NCBI GenBank assembly: GCA_049969495.1
Contig: JBMFOT010000017.1
Span: 1 to 53,682 of the forward strand
DNA length: 53,682 bases
Reading direction: 5' to 3'
DNA from: HRBIN16 sp049969495
GTDB lineage: Bacteria > Armatimonadota > HRBIN16
The translations under genes and the position numbers were made by a program. How positions within the stretch are numbered: position 1 is the first letter of the stretch; each line of letters begins with the position of its first letter. This document shows positions 32,039 through 39,038 of this stretch, in pieces. The notes beneath the pieces were generated by a model. It did no database searches, was not told where the DNA came from, and saw only the letters and a program-made list of their open reading frames with translations.

Positions 32039-32341
32039 CGACGCTCTCCCGCTTCCCGCGCTATGCGGATATCATGCACAGATAAGACGCACCATCCGCG
32101 CCGGAGGTTACGGGAGGCGCAAAGATTTCCCTCTCACACTTACGACATCTTTCTTCCCGTGACCTTTTCCGCACAGGCTTGCAGGCAAACGCAGACTGGG
32201 CATCTAATAGCTAGAAAAGTTCATTAGCCTGCGCCGATTGGAGGGATGCGCTCCGTCGCATCCTCAACGTTGCGGTCTAACAACGGTGAGGCATCCTTTC
32301 GATCTGACGGTTGACCCTGTAAATGGATGGAGGGAACCACT
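32039..32341. other. Divergent gap with a structured leader
   Basis: This 303-base gap separates the sigma gene from the first UroD-like gene. The left part holds the ECF promoter. The right part could hold a plus-strand promoter (TTGCAG at 32179 and TCTAAT at 32203, 18 bases apart). Before the UroD start two hairpins follow each other: GGATGCG/CGCATCC at 32245-32264 and CGTTG/CAACG shortly after. I see no cobalamin or other known riboswitch motif. Confidence 0.4.
32084..32112 (-). promoter_or_regulatory. Autoregulatory ECF promoter
   Basis: On the minus strand CGTAACC (32112-32106) is followed after 16 bases by CGTCTT (32089-32084). AAC at -35 and CGTC at -10 with this spacing are the usual ECF promoter pattern. 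It lies 45 bases before the TTG at 32038 of the sigma gene itself. Confidence 0.65.
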
Positions 32342-33511
32342 TTGTCCAGACATATCGATTTCGAAGCGCACAACGCTGAGGTCAAGCAGGTTTGGGAAGC
32401 GTATCGGGCAGGCAAACCCATCCGTGTGCCTATCGTTTGGGGCATTAACCCGCGCTTTACCATGTGGATACCGGAAGCCAACCCGAGGGGATACACCTTT
32501 GAGCACTATTTCAGCGACCCGCAGGTGATGCTGGAGCGCCAGATTGAGCACATCCGCTGGGTCCGTCACCACGTGCCGCACGACGGCGAGATGGGGATGC
32601 CCAAAGAAGGCTGGGATGTCACTGTGGATTTTCAGAACGTCTACGAGTCCGCGTGGCTGGGATGCGAAATCTTCTACTCTCCCGACCAGGTGCCCGATGT
32701 CAAGCCGCTCCTGGCGGGCGACAACAAGAACCTGCTGTTTGATCGGGGTATTCCCGACCCGTTCACCGGCGGGCTGATGGCGCGCAACTGGGAGTTCTAC
32801 GAATACATGAAGCGCAGGCAGGAGGAAGGCTGGACGATGTACGGCAAGCCCATCGCCTCGGTCAGTCCAACCGGTCTGGGCACGGATGGCCCGATGACGA
32901 TATGCTGTAACCTGCGCGGAGCGTCCCAGTTCGCCGCGGACCTGATTGAAGACCCCGATTACGCCCTGCAGCTACTGGACTTCGTCACCACCGCCATCAT
33001 CACGCGCATCAAGGCGTACCGCCGTCACCTGGGGCAACCCGAGAAAACGCCCGGCGGCTGGGGATTCGCTGATGACAGTATCGAACTGTTGAGTACCCGC
33101 ATGTATGAGCAGATGGTTTTTCCTTTCCACCAGCGGATGAAGGAGGAGCTGATGGAGGACCCCTCTCAGCCGGTAGGCATCCACCTGTGCGGCGATGTGC
33201 AGAGGCATCTGGTATTCCTGCGAGACAGGCTGAACGTGCGCAGTATCGACACCGGCTTTCCGATAGACCTGGGCAAAGCGCGGCGTGACTTGGGTGCTGA
33301 TGTCGAGCTGCTGGGTGGTCCGGCGGTTCCTCTGCTCCATCACGGCACGCCGGAGCAGGTGCGTGAAGAGACCATTCGCATCTTACGCAGTGGTGTGATG
33401 GAGGGAGGCAAGTTCATTCTGCGCGAAGGCAACAACCTCGCTCCCGGCACACCGTTGGAAAACCTGTGGACAATGTACGAGACGGGCAAAGAGTACGGAC
33501 GCTACACGTAG
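32342..33511 (+). CDS. Uroporphyrinogen decarboxylase family protein (first of two)
   Basis: The 389-residue protein shows UroD-superfamily features (a TIM barrel with DPQVMLERQIEHIRWV, AASQF-like substrate region LRGASQFAADLIEDP, VGIHLCGDVQRHL, GPAVPLLHHGTPEQVREET and RILRSGVMEGGKFILREG). It lacks the usual haem-pathway N-terminus, so it is more like the MtaA/CmuA-type methyltransferase or uncharacterised branch. The start TTG at 32342 is preferred because GGAGG lies 8 bases before it; an ATG at 32327 has no ribosome site and sits on the GGAGG. A second paralogue follows. Substrate unknown; a role in methyl transfer from O- or N-methyl compounds is possible. Confidence 0.8.
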   Translation: MSRHIDFEAHNAEVKQVWEAYRAGKPIRVPIVWGINPRFTMWIPEANPRGYTFEHYFSDPQVMLERQIEHIRWVRHHVPHDGEMGMPKEGWDVTVDFQNVYESAWLGCEIFYSPDQVPDVKPLLAGDNKNLLFDRGIPDPFTGGLMARNWEFYEYMKRRQEEGWTMYGKPIASVSPTGLGTDGPMTICCNLRGASQFAADLIEDPDYALQLLDFVTTAIITRIKAYRRHLGQPEKTPGGWGFADDSIELLSTRMYEQMVFPFHQRMKEELMEDPSQPVGIHLCGDVQRHLVFLRDRLNVRSIDTGFPIDLGKARRDLGADVELLGGPAVPLLHHGTPEQVREETIRILRSGVMEGGKFILREGNNLAPGTPLENLWTMYETGKEYGRYT

Positions 33512-33525
33512 AGGAGGGCAAAGCG

Positions 33526-33627
33526 ATGTTGGTGCGCAGCCGCCGCTACAACCGGCGGCGATATTGCCTATCGCCTATCCGGCTGAACACCCTGCGCCGC
33601 GTCCCTGTCGTCCACTGGGAGACCTGA
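33526..33627 (+). CDS. Possible 33-residue Arg-rich peptide
   Basis: Between the two UroD-like genes an ATG at 33526, with GAGGAGGG seven bases upstream, opens a frame of 33 codons. The peptide has nine Arg (MLVRSRRYNRRRYCLSPIRL at the start). I recognise no family. The frame overlaps the hairpin at 33539-33559, so it may be chance coding in a structured spacer. Confidence 0.3.
   Translation: MLVRSRRYNRRRYCLSPIRLNTLRRVPVVHWET
33539..33559 (+). other. Hairpin between the UroD-like genes
   Basis: GCCGCCG and CGGCGGC form a perfect 7-bp GC stem with loop CTACAAC, 27 bases after the first UroD-like stop. It could set the ratio of the two products by attenuation or mRNA processing. Confidence 0.45.
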
Positions 33628-33655
33628 TACACCATGAGCAGCTGAGGAGAGAGCG

Positions 33656-34792
33656 ATGACCGGATACGAGCGATTTATGACCGCCCTGCTGCGCCGTGGG
33701 GAACCCGACAGGGTTCCCCTGTGGGAGCTCATCGTCAACGAGCCGACCCTTTCCGCGGTGGGCGCCAAATCGCTGGAAGACCTCGCCGAGATGGACCATC
33801 TGGACGGCATCACCATCTTCGAGGATATGCAGTTGCAGCTACTTGGCTCCGCCCAGCAATCGGAGGTTGTCTGGCGAGGACGCACCCTGGTGGAAGGCAC
33901 ACAGCAGGTCGTACGCGATGAGTGGGGCATTATCTGGGGTGTCACCGAGTTCGGCATCCCCTACCCCGTCGAGGGACCCATCCACTCACGTGAGGACCTC
34001 AAGCACTACACCCCACCTGACCCCGACGCTCCGCACCGACTGCGCTCCCTGCGCGAGGCGGTCAAGCGGTTCAAAGGACGCAAAGCCATCGTCTTCCTGA
34101 CACACGACGGCTTCGAGTTCCCGCACTACCTGCGCGGAGGCATGCAAAACCTGCTGGTAGACTATCTGGATGACCCCGAGCTGGCTCATGCGCTGGCGGA
34201 GATGGTGACCGATTACAAAATACACCTGATGCGCCATGCTATTCGCGAAGGGGCAGACGCTGTGGTATCTGGTGATGATTACGCTACCGCACACGGTTTA
34301 ATCATGAGCCCGACGCACTTTCGCGAGTTCATCCTGCCCTACCTGAAACGCAGCATCGACGCCGCGCACGAGATGGGCGTGCCCTACATCAAGCATACCG
34401 ACGGCAACATCTGGTCTATCATGGAGTGGATGGTGGAGGCGGGTATCGATGCGATAGACCCCATTGAGCCGCTGGCGGGTATGGACATCGGCGAGGTAAA
34501 GGCGCGCTACGGCGATCGCATCGCGGTGATAGGCAATGTGGACTGCTCGGTGGTGCTGACGCGAGGCACACGTGAGGAGGTGGAGGAGGCGGTGAAGGAG
34601 ACCATCGCCAAAGCCTCGCCGGGAGGAGGGCATATCCTGGCGTCAAGCAACTCCATCCACCCCGCTGTCAAGCCCGAAAACTATCTGGCGATGGTGGAAG
34701 CAGCACGCAAATACGGTAACTACCCAATAGACCCCCAGCTGGTAGCGGAATACCGACAGCGAAGCTACATCCGGCGGTACGTGAAAGTGTAA
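33656..34792 (+). CDS. Uroporphyrinogen decarboxylase family protein (second of two)
   Basis: The 378-residue protein is a paralogue with clear UroD barrel features: YERFMTALLRRGEPDRVPLW at the start, DGFEFPHYLRGGMQNLLVDY, GADAVVSGDDYATAHG, the FREFILPYLKRSIDAAHEMG stretch followed by YIKHTDGN, GIDAIDPIEPLAGMDI and GGHILASSNSIHPAVKPENY. It also differs from haem-pathway HemE. GAGGAGAGAGCG precedes the ATG. The two UroD-like genes are 144 bases apart on the same strand, so they probably form one unit; a two-component methyl-transfer or demethylation system is possible but no corrinoid protein is encoded nearby. Confidence 0.85.
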   Translation: MTGYERFMTALLRRGEPDRVPLWELIVNEPTLSAVGAKSLEDLAEMDHLDGITIFEDMQLQLLGSAQQSEVVWRGRTLVEGTQQVVRDEWGIIWGVTEFGIPYPVEGPIHSREDLKHYTPPDPDAPHRLRSLREAVKRFKGRKAIVFLTHDGFEFPHYLRGGMQNLLVDYLDDPELAHALAEMVTDYKIHLMRHAIREGADAVVSGDDYATAHGLIMSPTHFREFILPYLKRSIDAAHEMGVPYIKHTDGNIWSIMEWMVEAGIDAIDPIEPLAGMDIGEVKARYGDRIAVIGNVDCSVVLTRGTREEVEEAVKETIAKASPGGGHILASSNSIHPAVKPENYLAMVEAARKYGNYPIDPQLVAEYRQRSYIRRYVKV

Positions 34793-34832
34793 CCCCTCAT
34801 CCGTTCGCCTGTTTCTTGCCATCGCCCCGTGG

Positions 34833-34854
34833 AGGGCGAGGCTCCTGCCGAGCG
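34833..34854. repeat. REP-like interrupted palindrome
   Basis: In the gap after the second UroD gene GGC-GA-GGC and GCC-GA-GCg face each other around TCCT, a hairpin with a tandem G-A mismatch. Read as protein this sequence gives GEAPAE, a string I recall from many tiny spurious annotations in Armatimonadota, Planctomycetes and Verrucomicrobia, which suggests a dispersed repeat. Only this one copy is in the window. Confidence 0.4.
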
Positions 34855-34968
34855 TTTGGTGCCGTTGCGTGGGTGCGTCAGCAGATGTTCTCTACCCTCG
34901 GCTGACCGTCCGAATCCGCATCATCTCCTTCGCGGGCAGCTGCTGCGCAGCCTGTGCTCTCGCCGTCC

Positions 34969-37476
34969 TTATCCTACCACCACGTTCACCAGCTTGCCCG
35001 GCACCACGATCACTTTCTTCACCGTCTTGCCGTTGGTGAACTGTTGCACCTTCGGGCTGGCGAGCGCGAGCCGTTCCAGTTGCTCCCGTGGCGTATCAAC
35101 AGGAACCACCAGCACGTCGCGCAGCTTGCCGTTCACCTGCACCACGATGTTCAGCTCTTCCGCTGCGGCAACCGCCTCGTCGTAATCGGGGTAGGGCTGG
35201 TTGTAGGTAAAGCCTTCGTAGCCCAGCCGCTCCCACAGCTCGTCGGCGATATGCGGGGTAAACGGCGCCAGCACTAATATCAGCGAGTAGATGGCTTCGC
35301 TGAAGGCAGGCGACGCTATCAGCGCATCCTTCAGGTCGTACATCAGGTTCACCCACTCCATAACCGCCGCGACGGCGGTGTTGAAGCGGAAGTCCTCGAT
35401 ATCCTCGCCTACCTTCTTAATGGTCTGGTGCGTTTTGCGGCGCAGTTTGCGTTCGTCCGCGCTCAGGTTCGCTCCCTGTAGTCTTTGCTTCCAGTCGTGG
35501 TGATAGTGTGGAATGGCATCCAGCACCAGTCGCCACACGCGGTGCAGGAAGCGGTTGGCTCCACTCACCCCCTCCTCACGCCACTCGATCGCCTGGTCGA
35601 AGGGGGCGACGAACAGCTCGTACAGGCGCAGGGTGTCCGCCCCGTGTTTCTCTACTACCGAGTCGGGCGTGACCACGTTGCCCTTCGACTTGGACATCTT
35701 CACCATCACGTCGGGGTTATCGGGGTCAGGAGCCAGCACCATGCCCTGATTGCGCAGGGTGAGGAACGGCTCCACAAAGTGCACCAGCCCCGCGTCGTAC
35801 ATCACCTTCACCCAGAAGCGGGCGTACAGCAGATGCATCACCGCGTGCTCCGCCCCGCCGACGTATACATCCACAGGCAGCCAGTAGCGCACCGCGTCGG
35901 GGTGGAAGGGGCGGTCGGTCTCGTGGGGGCTGGCGAATCGCAGGAAGTACCATGAGGAGCAGGCGAAACCGCCCATCGTGTCCGTCTCCCGCTCAGCGGG
36001 TGCGCCGCACTGCGGACAGGTGGTGTTCACAAACTCTGGGATGTTCGCCAGCGGCGATTTGCCCGTGCCCGTCGGCTCGTAATGCTCCACATCGGGCAAC
36101 AGCACGGGCAGCTGGTCGTCGGGAACGGGAACCTCACCGCACTTCGGGCAGTGGATAATCGGTATCGGTGCGCCCCAGTATCGCTGTCGGCTGATGAGCC
36201 AGTCACGCAGGCGGTAGTTGACACGCCGTTTACCGATGCCTCGCGCCTCCATCCAGTCGGCGATGCGCTGTTTGCCCTCTTCGCTGGGCAGTCCGCTGAA
36301 CTCGCCGCTGTTGACCATTGTGCCTTCGCCGGTATACGCCTGCTCCAGCGGTTCGCCGTTCCAGCCGGGAGGGGCAATCACCACGGGGATGGGCAGTCCG
36401 TAGCGTTTGGCGAAGTCGAAGTCGCGCTCGTCATGCGCGGGCACCGCCATAATCGCGCCTGTGCCGTAGCCCATCAACACGTAGTCGGCGATGAAAATGG
36501 GTACCAGCTGTCCGTTAACGGGGTTGATGGCGTATGCGCCGGTGAACACGCCGTCACGCACGCGCTCGGTAGAGAGGCGCTCGATCTCGGTCTCGCGCTG
36601 GCTGCGGGCGATATATGCCTCTACCTCTTCACGGCGGTCGGGGGTGGTGATTTCGCGTACCAGCGGATGCTCCGGTGCCAGCACCGCAAAGGACATGCCG
36701 AAAGTGGTATCCACGCGCGTGGTGAACACGCTGAAGGATTTGCCCAAGGGCTTGCCATCTGGGGCGGCGACCTGCATTTCGAACTCCACCCCCTCACTGC
36801 GCCCGATCCAGTTGCGTTGCATCATTTTGATGCCTTCGGGCCAGTTGATGAGCTCCAGGTCGTTCAGCAGCCGCTCTGCGTAGTCGGTAATCTTGAAGAA
36901 CCACTGGGGCAGGTCACGCTTCTCCACAATGCTCCCGCATCGCCAGCACGCGCCGCCTTCCACCTCCTCGTTCGCCAGCACCGTCTTGCAGGATGGGCAC
37001 CAGTTGGCGGGGGCGGTGGAGCGGTATGCCAGTCCGCGCTTGTACAGTAGCAGGAAGAACCACTGCGTCCACTTATAGTAATCCGGCGAGCTGGAGTTAA
37101 TCTCGCGGCTCCAGTCGTAGGAGATACCTATCATGTTCATCTGCCGCTTGTAGTTGGCGATATAACGGGGCACCGTCTTGCTGGGGTGTGAGCGTTTGCG
37201 GATGGCTTCGTTCTCCGCGGGCAGACCGAACGCATCCCACCCCATCGGGTGCAACACGTTGAAGCCCTTCATGTGCTTATAGCGGCAGAAGGCATCGGTG
37301 GGGATATAGTTACGACAGTGCCCGACCGATAGCCCATCGCCCGAAGGATAGGGAAAGAAGTCCAGGGCGTACAGCTTCGGCTTCGGGCTGAAATCCTCTG
37401 CGCGAAACAGCTGCGCTTCCTGCCAGCGTTTTTGCCATTTTGGCTCTATCTGTTGTGGTTGATACTTTTCCTCCAT
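34969..37476 (-). CDS. leuS: Leucyl-tRNA synthetase
   Basis: The 835-residue enzyme charges tRNA-Leu. The catalytic signatures are LDFFPYPSGDGLSVGHCRNY (HIGH-type, reading SVGH) and VKMSKSKGNVVTPD (KMSKS). NVLHPMGWDAFGLPAENEAI and the zinc-type WCPSCKTVLANEEVEGGACW lie in the N-terminal half; the editing domain has TTRVDTTFG and the C-terminal anticodon domain has LAPFTPHIADELWERLG. The length is normal. The ATG at 37476 is chosen over an in-frame ATG at 37578 because GGGAGGGG precedes it and the promoter lies between them. Confidence 0.96.
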   Translation of the reverse strand: MEEKYQPQQIEPKWQKRWQEAQLFRAEDFSPKPKLYALDFFPYPSGDGLSVGHCRNYIPTDAFCRYKHMKGFNVLHPMGWDAFGLPAENEAIRKRSHPSKTVPRYIANYKRQMNMIGISYDWSREINSSSPDYYKWTQWFFLLLYKRGLAYRSTAPANWCPSCKTVLANEEVEGGACWRCGSIVEKRDLPQWFFKITDYAERLLNDLELINWPEGIKMMQRNWIGRSEGVEFEMQVAAPDGKPLGKSFSVFTTRVDTTFGMSFAVLAPEHPLVREITTPDRREEVEAYIARSQRETEIERLSTERVRDGVFTGAYAINPVNGQLVPIFIADYVLMGYGTGAIMAVPAHDERDFDFAKRYGLPIPVVIAPPGWNGEPLEQAYTGEGTMVNSGEFSGLPSEEGKQRIADWMEARGIGKRRVNYRLRDWLISRQRYWGAPIPIIHCPKCGEVPVPDDQLPVLLPDVEHYEPTGTGKSPLANIPEFVNTTCPQCGAPAERETDTMGGFACSSWYFLRFASPHETDRPFHPDAVRYWLPVDVYVGGAEHAVMHLLYARFWVKVMYDAGLVHFVEPFLTLRNQGMVLAPDPDNPDVMVKMSKSKGNVVTPDSVVEKHGADTLRLYELFVAPFDQAIEWREEGVSGANRFLHRVWRLVLDAIPHYHHDWKQRLQGANLSADERKLRRKTHQTIKKVGEDIEDFRFNTAVAAVMEWVNLMYDLKDALIASPAFSEAIYSLILVLAPFTPHIADELWERLGYEGFTYNQPYPDYDEAVAAAEELNIVVQVNGKLRDVLVVPVDTPREQLERLALASPKVQQFTNGKTVKKVIVVPGKLVNVVVG

Positions 37477-37512
37477 GCGCGCCAGCCCCTCCCGAACGGT
37501 TACAGTAGTATC

Positions 37513-37542
37513 AGTATAACGTGAGGGGAGGGGGCTTTGCAA
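37513..37542 (-). promoter_or_regulatory. Promoter of leuS
   Basis: On the minus strand TTGCAA and TATACT are 18 bases apart, ending 37 bases before the leuS ATG. I see no T-box or other leader motif in the short remaining leader. Confidence 0.65.
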
Positions 37543-37580
37543 GAGTGGGGCACCCTTGAAAAGCGATTCCATGCGCAATT

Positions 37581-38318
37581 TTAGACATCGCCGCCTATCG
37601 CATCTAGAGGCTCATGCGCCACCGTGTAGGCAAACACCTGCGACGCGCCCGCAGCCAGTAGCGCCCAAGCCGCCTCGTTCAGCGTACTACCCGTTGTCCA
37701 CACGTCGTCAATGAGCAGTACGCTCTTGCCCGCCACTGCCTGCGGTTCTACCACGCGAAAGGCGTCTTTCACGTTCTCGCGACGTTCTGCCGCATCCAAC
37801 CCGACCTGAGGTTGGCGGTAGACCGTGCGTTCCAGCACATCCGGCAACAAAGACAGCCCCGTGCTTCGGCAGAACTCTCTGGCAAGCAGCGCGCTCTGGT
37901 TGAAGCCGCGTTCCCGTTCACGTTGTCGGTGAATGGGAATGGGAACCACCACATCCGCCACGTGCAGCGGCTCGGTCAACGGGCTGTGCCAGCCCTGGTT
38001 CAGCAGTCGTGCCAGTGCGGGGGCCAGCGAGGCACGTTTCTGGTACTTGAAGCGGTGAATCGCTGCCCGTATCACGCCATCATAGATTGCGACCGCACGA
38101 ACCGCTTCGGGCACAAGCGAATGCACCGGGCAGGAGGAGCAGAAGCCTTCAGGGTCAACCGGTGTGCCGCATCGAGCACAGACGGGTGGGGTGACATAGG
38201 TGATGCTGTGGGCGCACTCGTCGCACCAGCCGTCGCAACCCACCAGCGCACAGGCGGCACAGCGCGGCGGGTACAGGGCGTCCAGAATCTCCTCCCAGAT
38301 GAACCGTACCCCTCTCAT
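37581..38318 (-). CDS. ComF-family phosphoribosyltransferase-like protein
   Basis: The 245-residue protein has the ComF layout: an N-terminal zinc-ribbon region with pairs of Cys (PPRCAACALVGCDGWCDECA, then CARCGTPVDPEGFCSSC) and a C-terminal phosphoribosyltransferase domain with VVVPIPIHRQRERERGFNQS and the PRPP loop LLIDDVWTTGSTLNEAA. In competent bacteria ComF helps take up single-stranded DNA at the membrane, and the DprA-like gene at 16270 is the other competence-type gene in this window. Its ATG overlaps the DUF1854 stop by 4 bases. Confidence 0.92.
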   Translation of the reverse strand: MRGVRFIWEEILDALYPPRCAACALVGCDGWCDECAHSITYVTPPVCARCGTPVDPEGFCSSCPVHSLVPEAVRAVAIYDGVIRAAIHRFKYQKRASLAPALARLLNQGWHSPLTEPLHVADVVVPIPIHRQRERERGFNQSALLAREFCRSTGLSLLPDVLERTVYRQPQVGLDAAERRENVKDAFRVVEPQAVAGKSVLLIDDVWTTGSTLNEAAWALLAAGASQVFAYTVAHEPLDAIGGDV

Positions 38319-38866
38319 AACGCACGTGCGATAATCGCCATACTGCGAGAGTCCAGTTTGGTCGTATCGGGGATTTCGAAACGGTTGCCGTCCATATCGG
38401 TGATAATCAGGCGCGTGGGGGTCACTTCCTGCACATTATCGCGCAGGTGGCGCACCTGATACACGCGACGCCCCCGATTGGTCTGTACGTCCCAGGTGAT
38501 GGTGCCGTACTCCTCGCGCACGGAGTATACCTTCTGCACCACCGGCACGAAGTACCGCCTGTCCAGTTCCTCCTCGATGATGCGGCGCGACTCGGCGTCC
38601 AGACCGTGCAGGGATTTGAGGATACCGACCTCCTGGTCCATGCCGTCGCGCAGGCTGAGAAAGTGATTGGGGTCGGAGAGGGGAAAACAGCGCACCACAT
38701 GCACCCGCAAGACGCTCCGCTCGCCCTCGATGGTCATGCGAATCTGGCTGGAACCGGGCGTGCGGAACAGTCGAATCTGGGACGGCTCCAGAAAACGCAC
38801 CTCAAAGGTGGGTACGTCCCGGAAACGCAACATATCCAGACTGACGCCACGACTATCTACATCCAT
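38315..38866 (-). CDS. DUF1854 family protein
   Basis: The 183-residue protein matches DUF1854 in its length and in motifs such as VVRCFPLSDPNHFLSLRDG, EVGILKSLHGLDAESRRIIE, ITWDVQTNRGRRVYQVRHLR and DGNRFEIPD. The role of this domain is not established; elsewhere it is found near cyanophycin synthesis or ABC transporters. The ATG at 38866 has GAGGG upstream; the longer frame from 38932 has no support. It is translationally coupled to comF. Confidence 0.8.
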   Translation of the reverse strand: MDVDSRGVSLDMLRFRDVPTFEVRFLEPSQIRLFRTPGSSQIRMTIEGERSVLRVHVVRCFPLSDPNHFLSLRDGMDQEVGILKSLHGLDAESRRIIEEELDRRYFVPVVQKVYSVREEYGTITWDVQTNRGRRVYQVRHLRDNVQEVTPTRLIITDMDGNRFEIPDTTKLDSRSMAIIARAL

Positions 38867-39038
38867 TGTTGTATCCCTCTGAGGACAAGCTCTCGGCTGA
38901 ACCGTCCGTGCCCGTCCGCGTGCTATTATCACTTACGCGGTCACACGATATTATACCTCTCAGAAAAAGGAGCACAGCCTCCGACAGGGAAGTTTATTAC
39001 GATACCCAACGAAAGCCGCGGATCGACAGGAGCATATC

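Noticed and set aside
32039..32341. Cobalamin or other known riboswitch before the UroD-like gene
   Set aside because: No conserved box of a known riboswitch class can be recognised; only simple hairpins are present.
34829..35185. Plus-strand frame starting MEGEAPAE
   Set aside because: It runs into the antisense of leuS and begins in the REP-like repeat; no gene.
36082..37050. Long open frame (322 codons) on the plus strand
   Set aside because: It lies antisense inside leuS, with no ribosome site and a composition typical of the shadow of a GC-rich coding strand.
37477..37578. Longer leuS start at 37578
   Set aside because: It would put the promoter inside the gene and add residues not found in the family.
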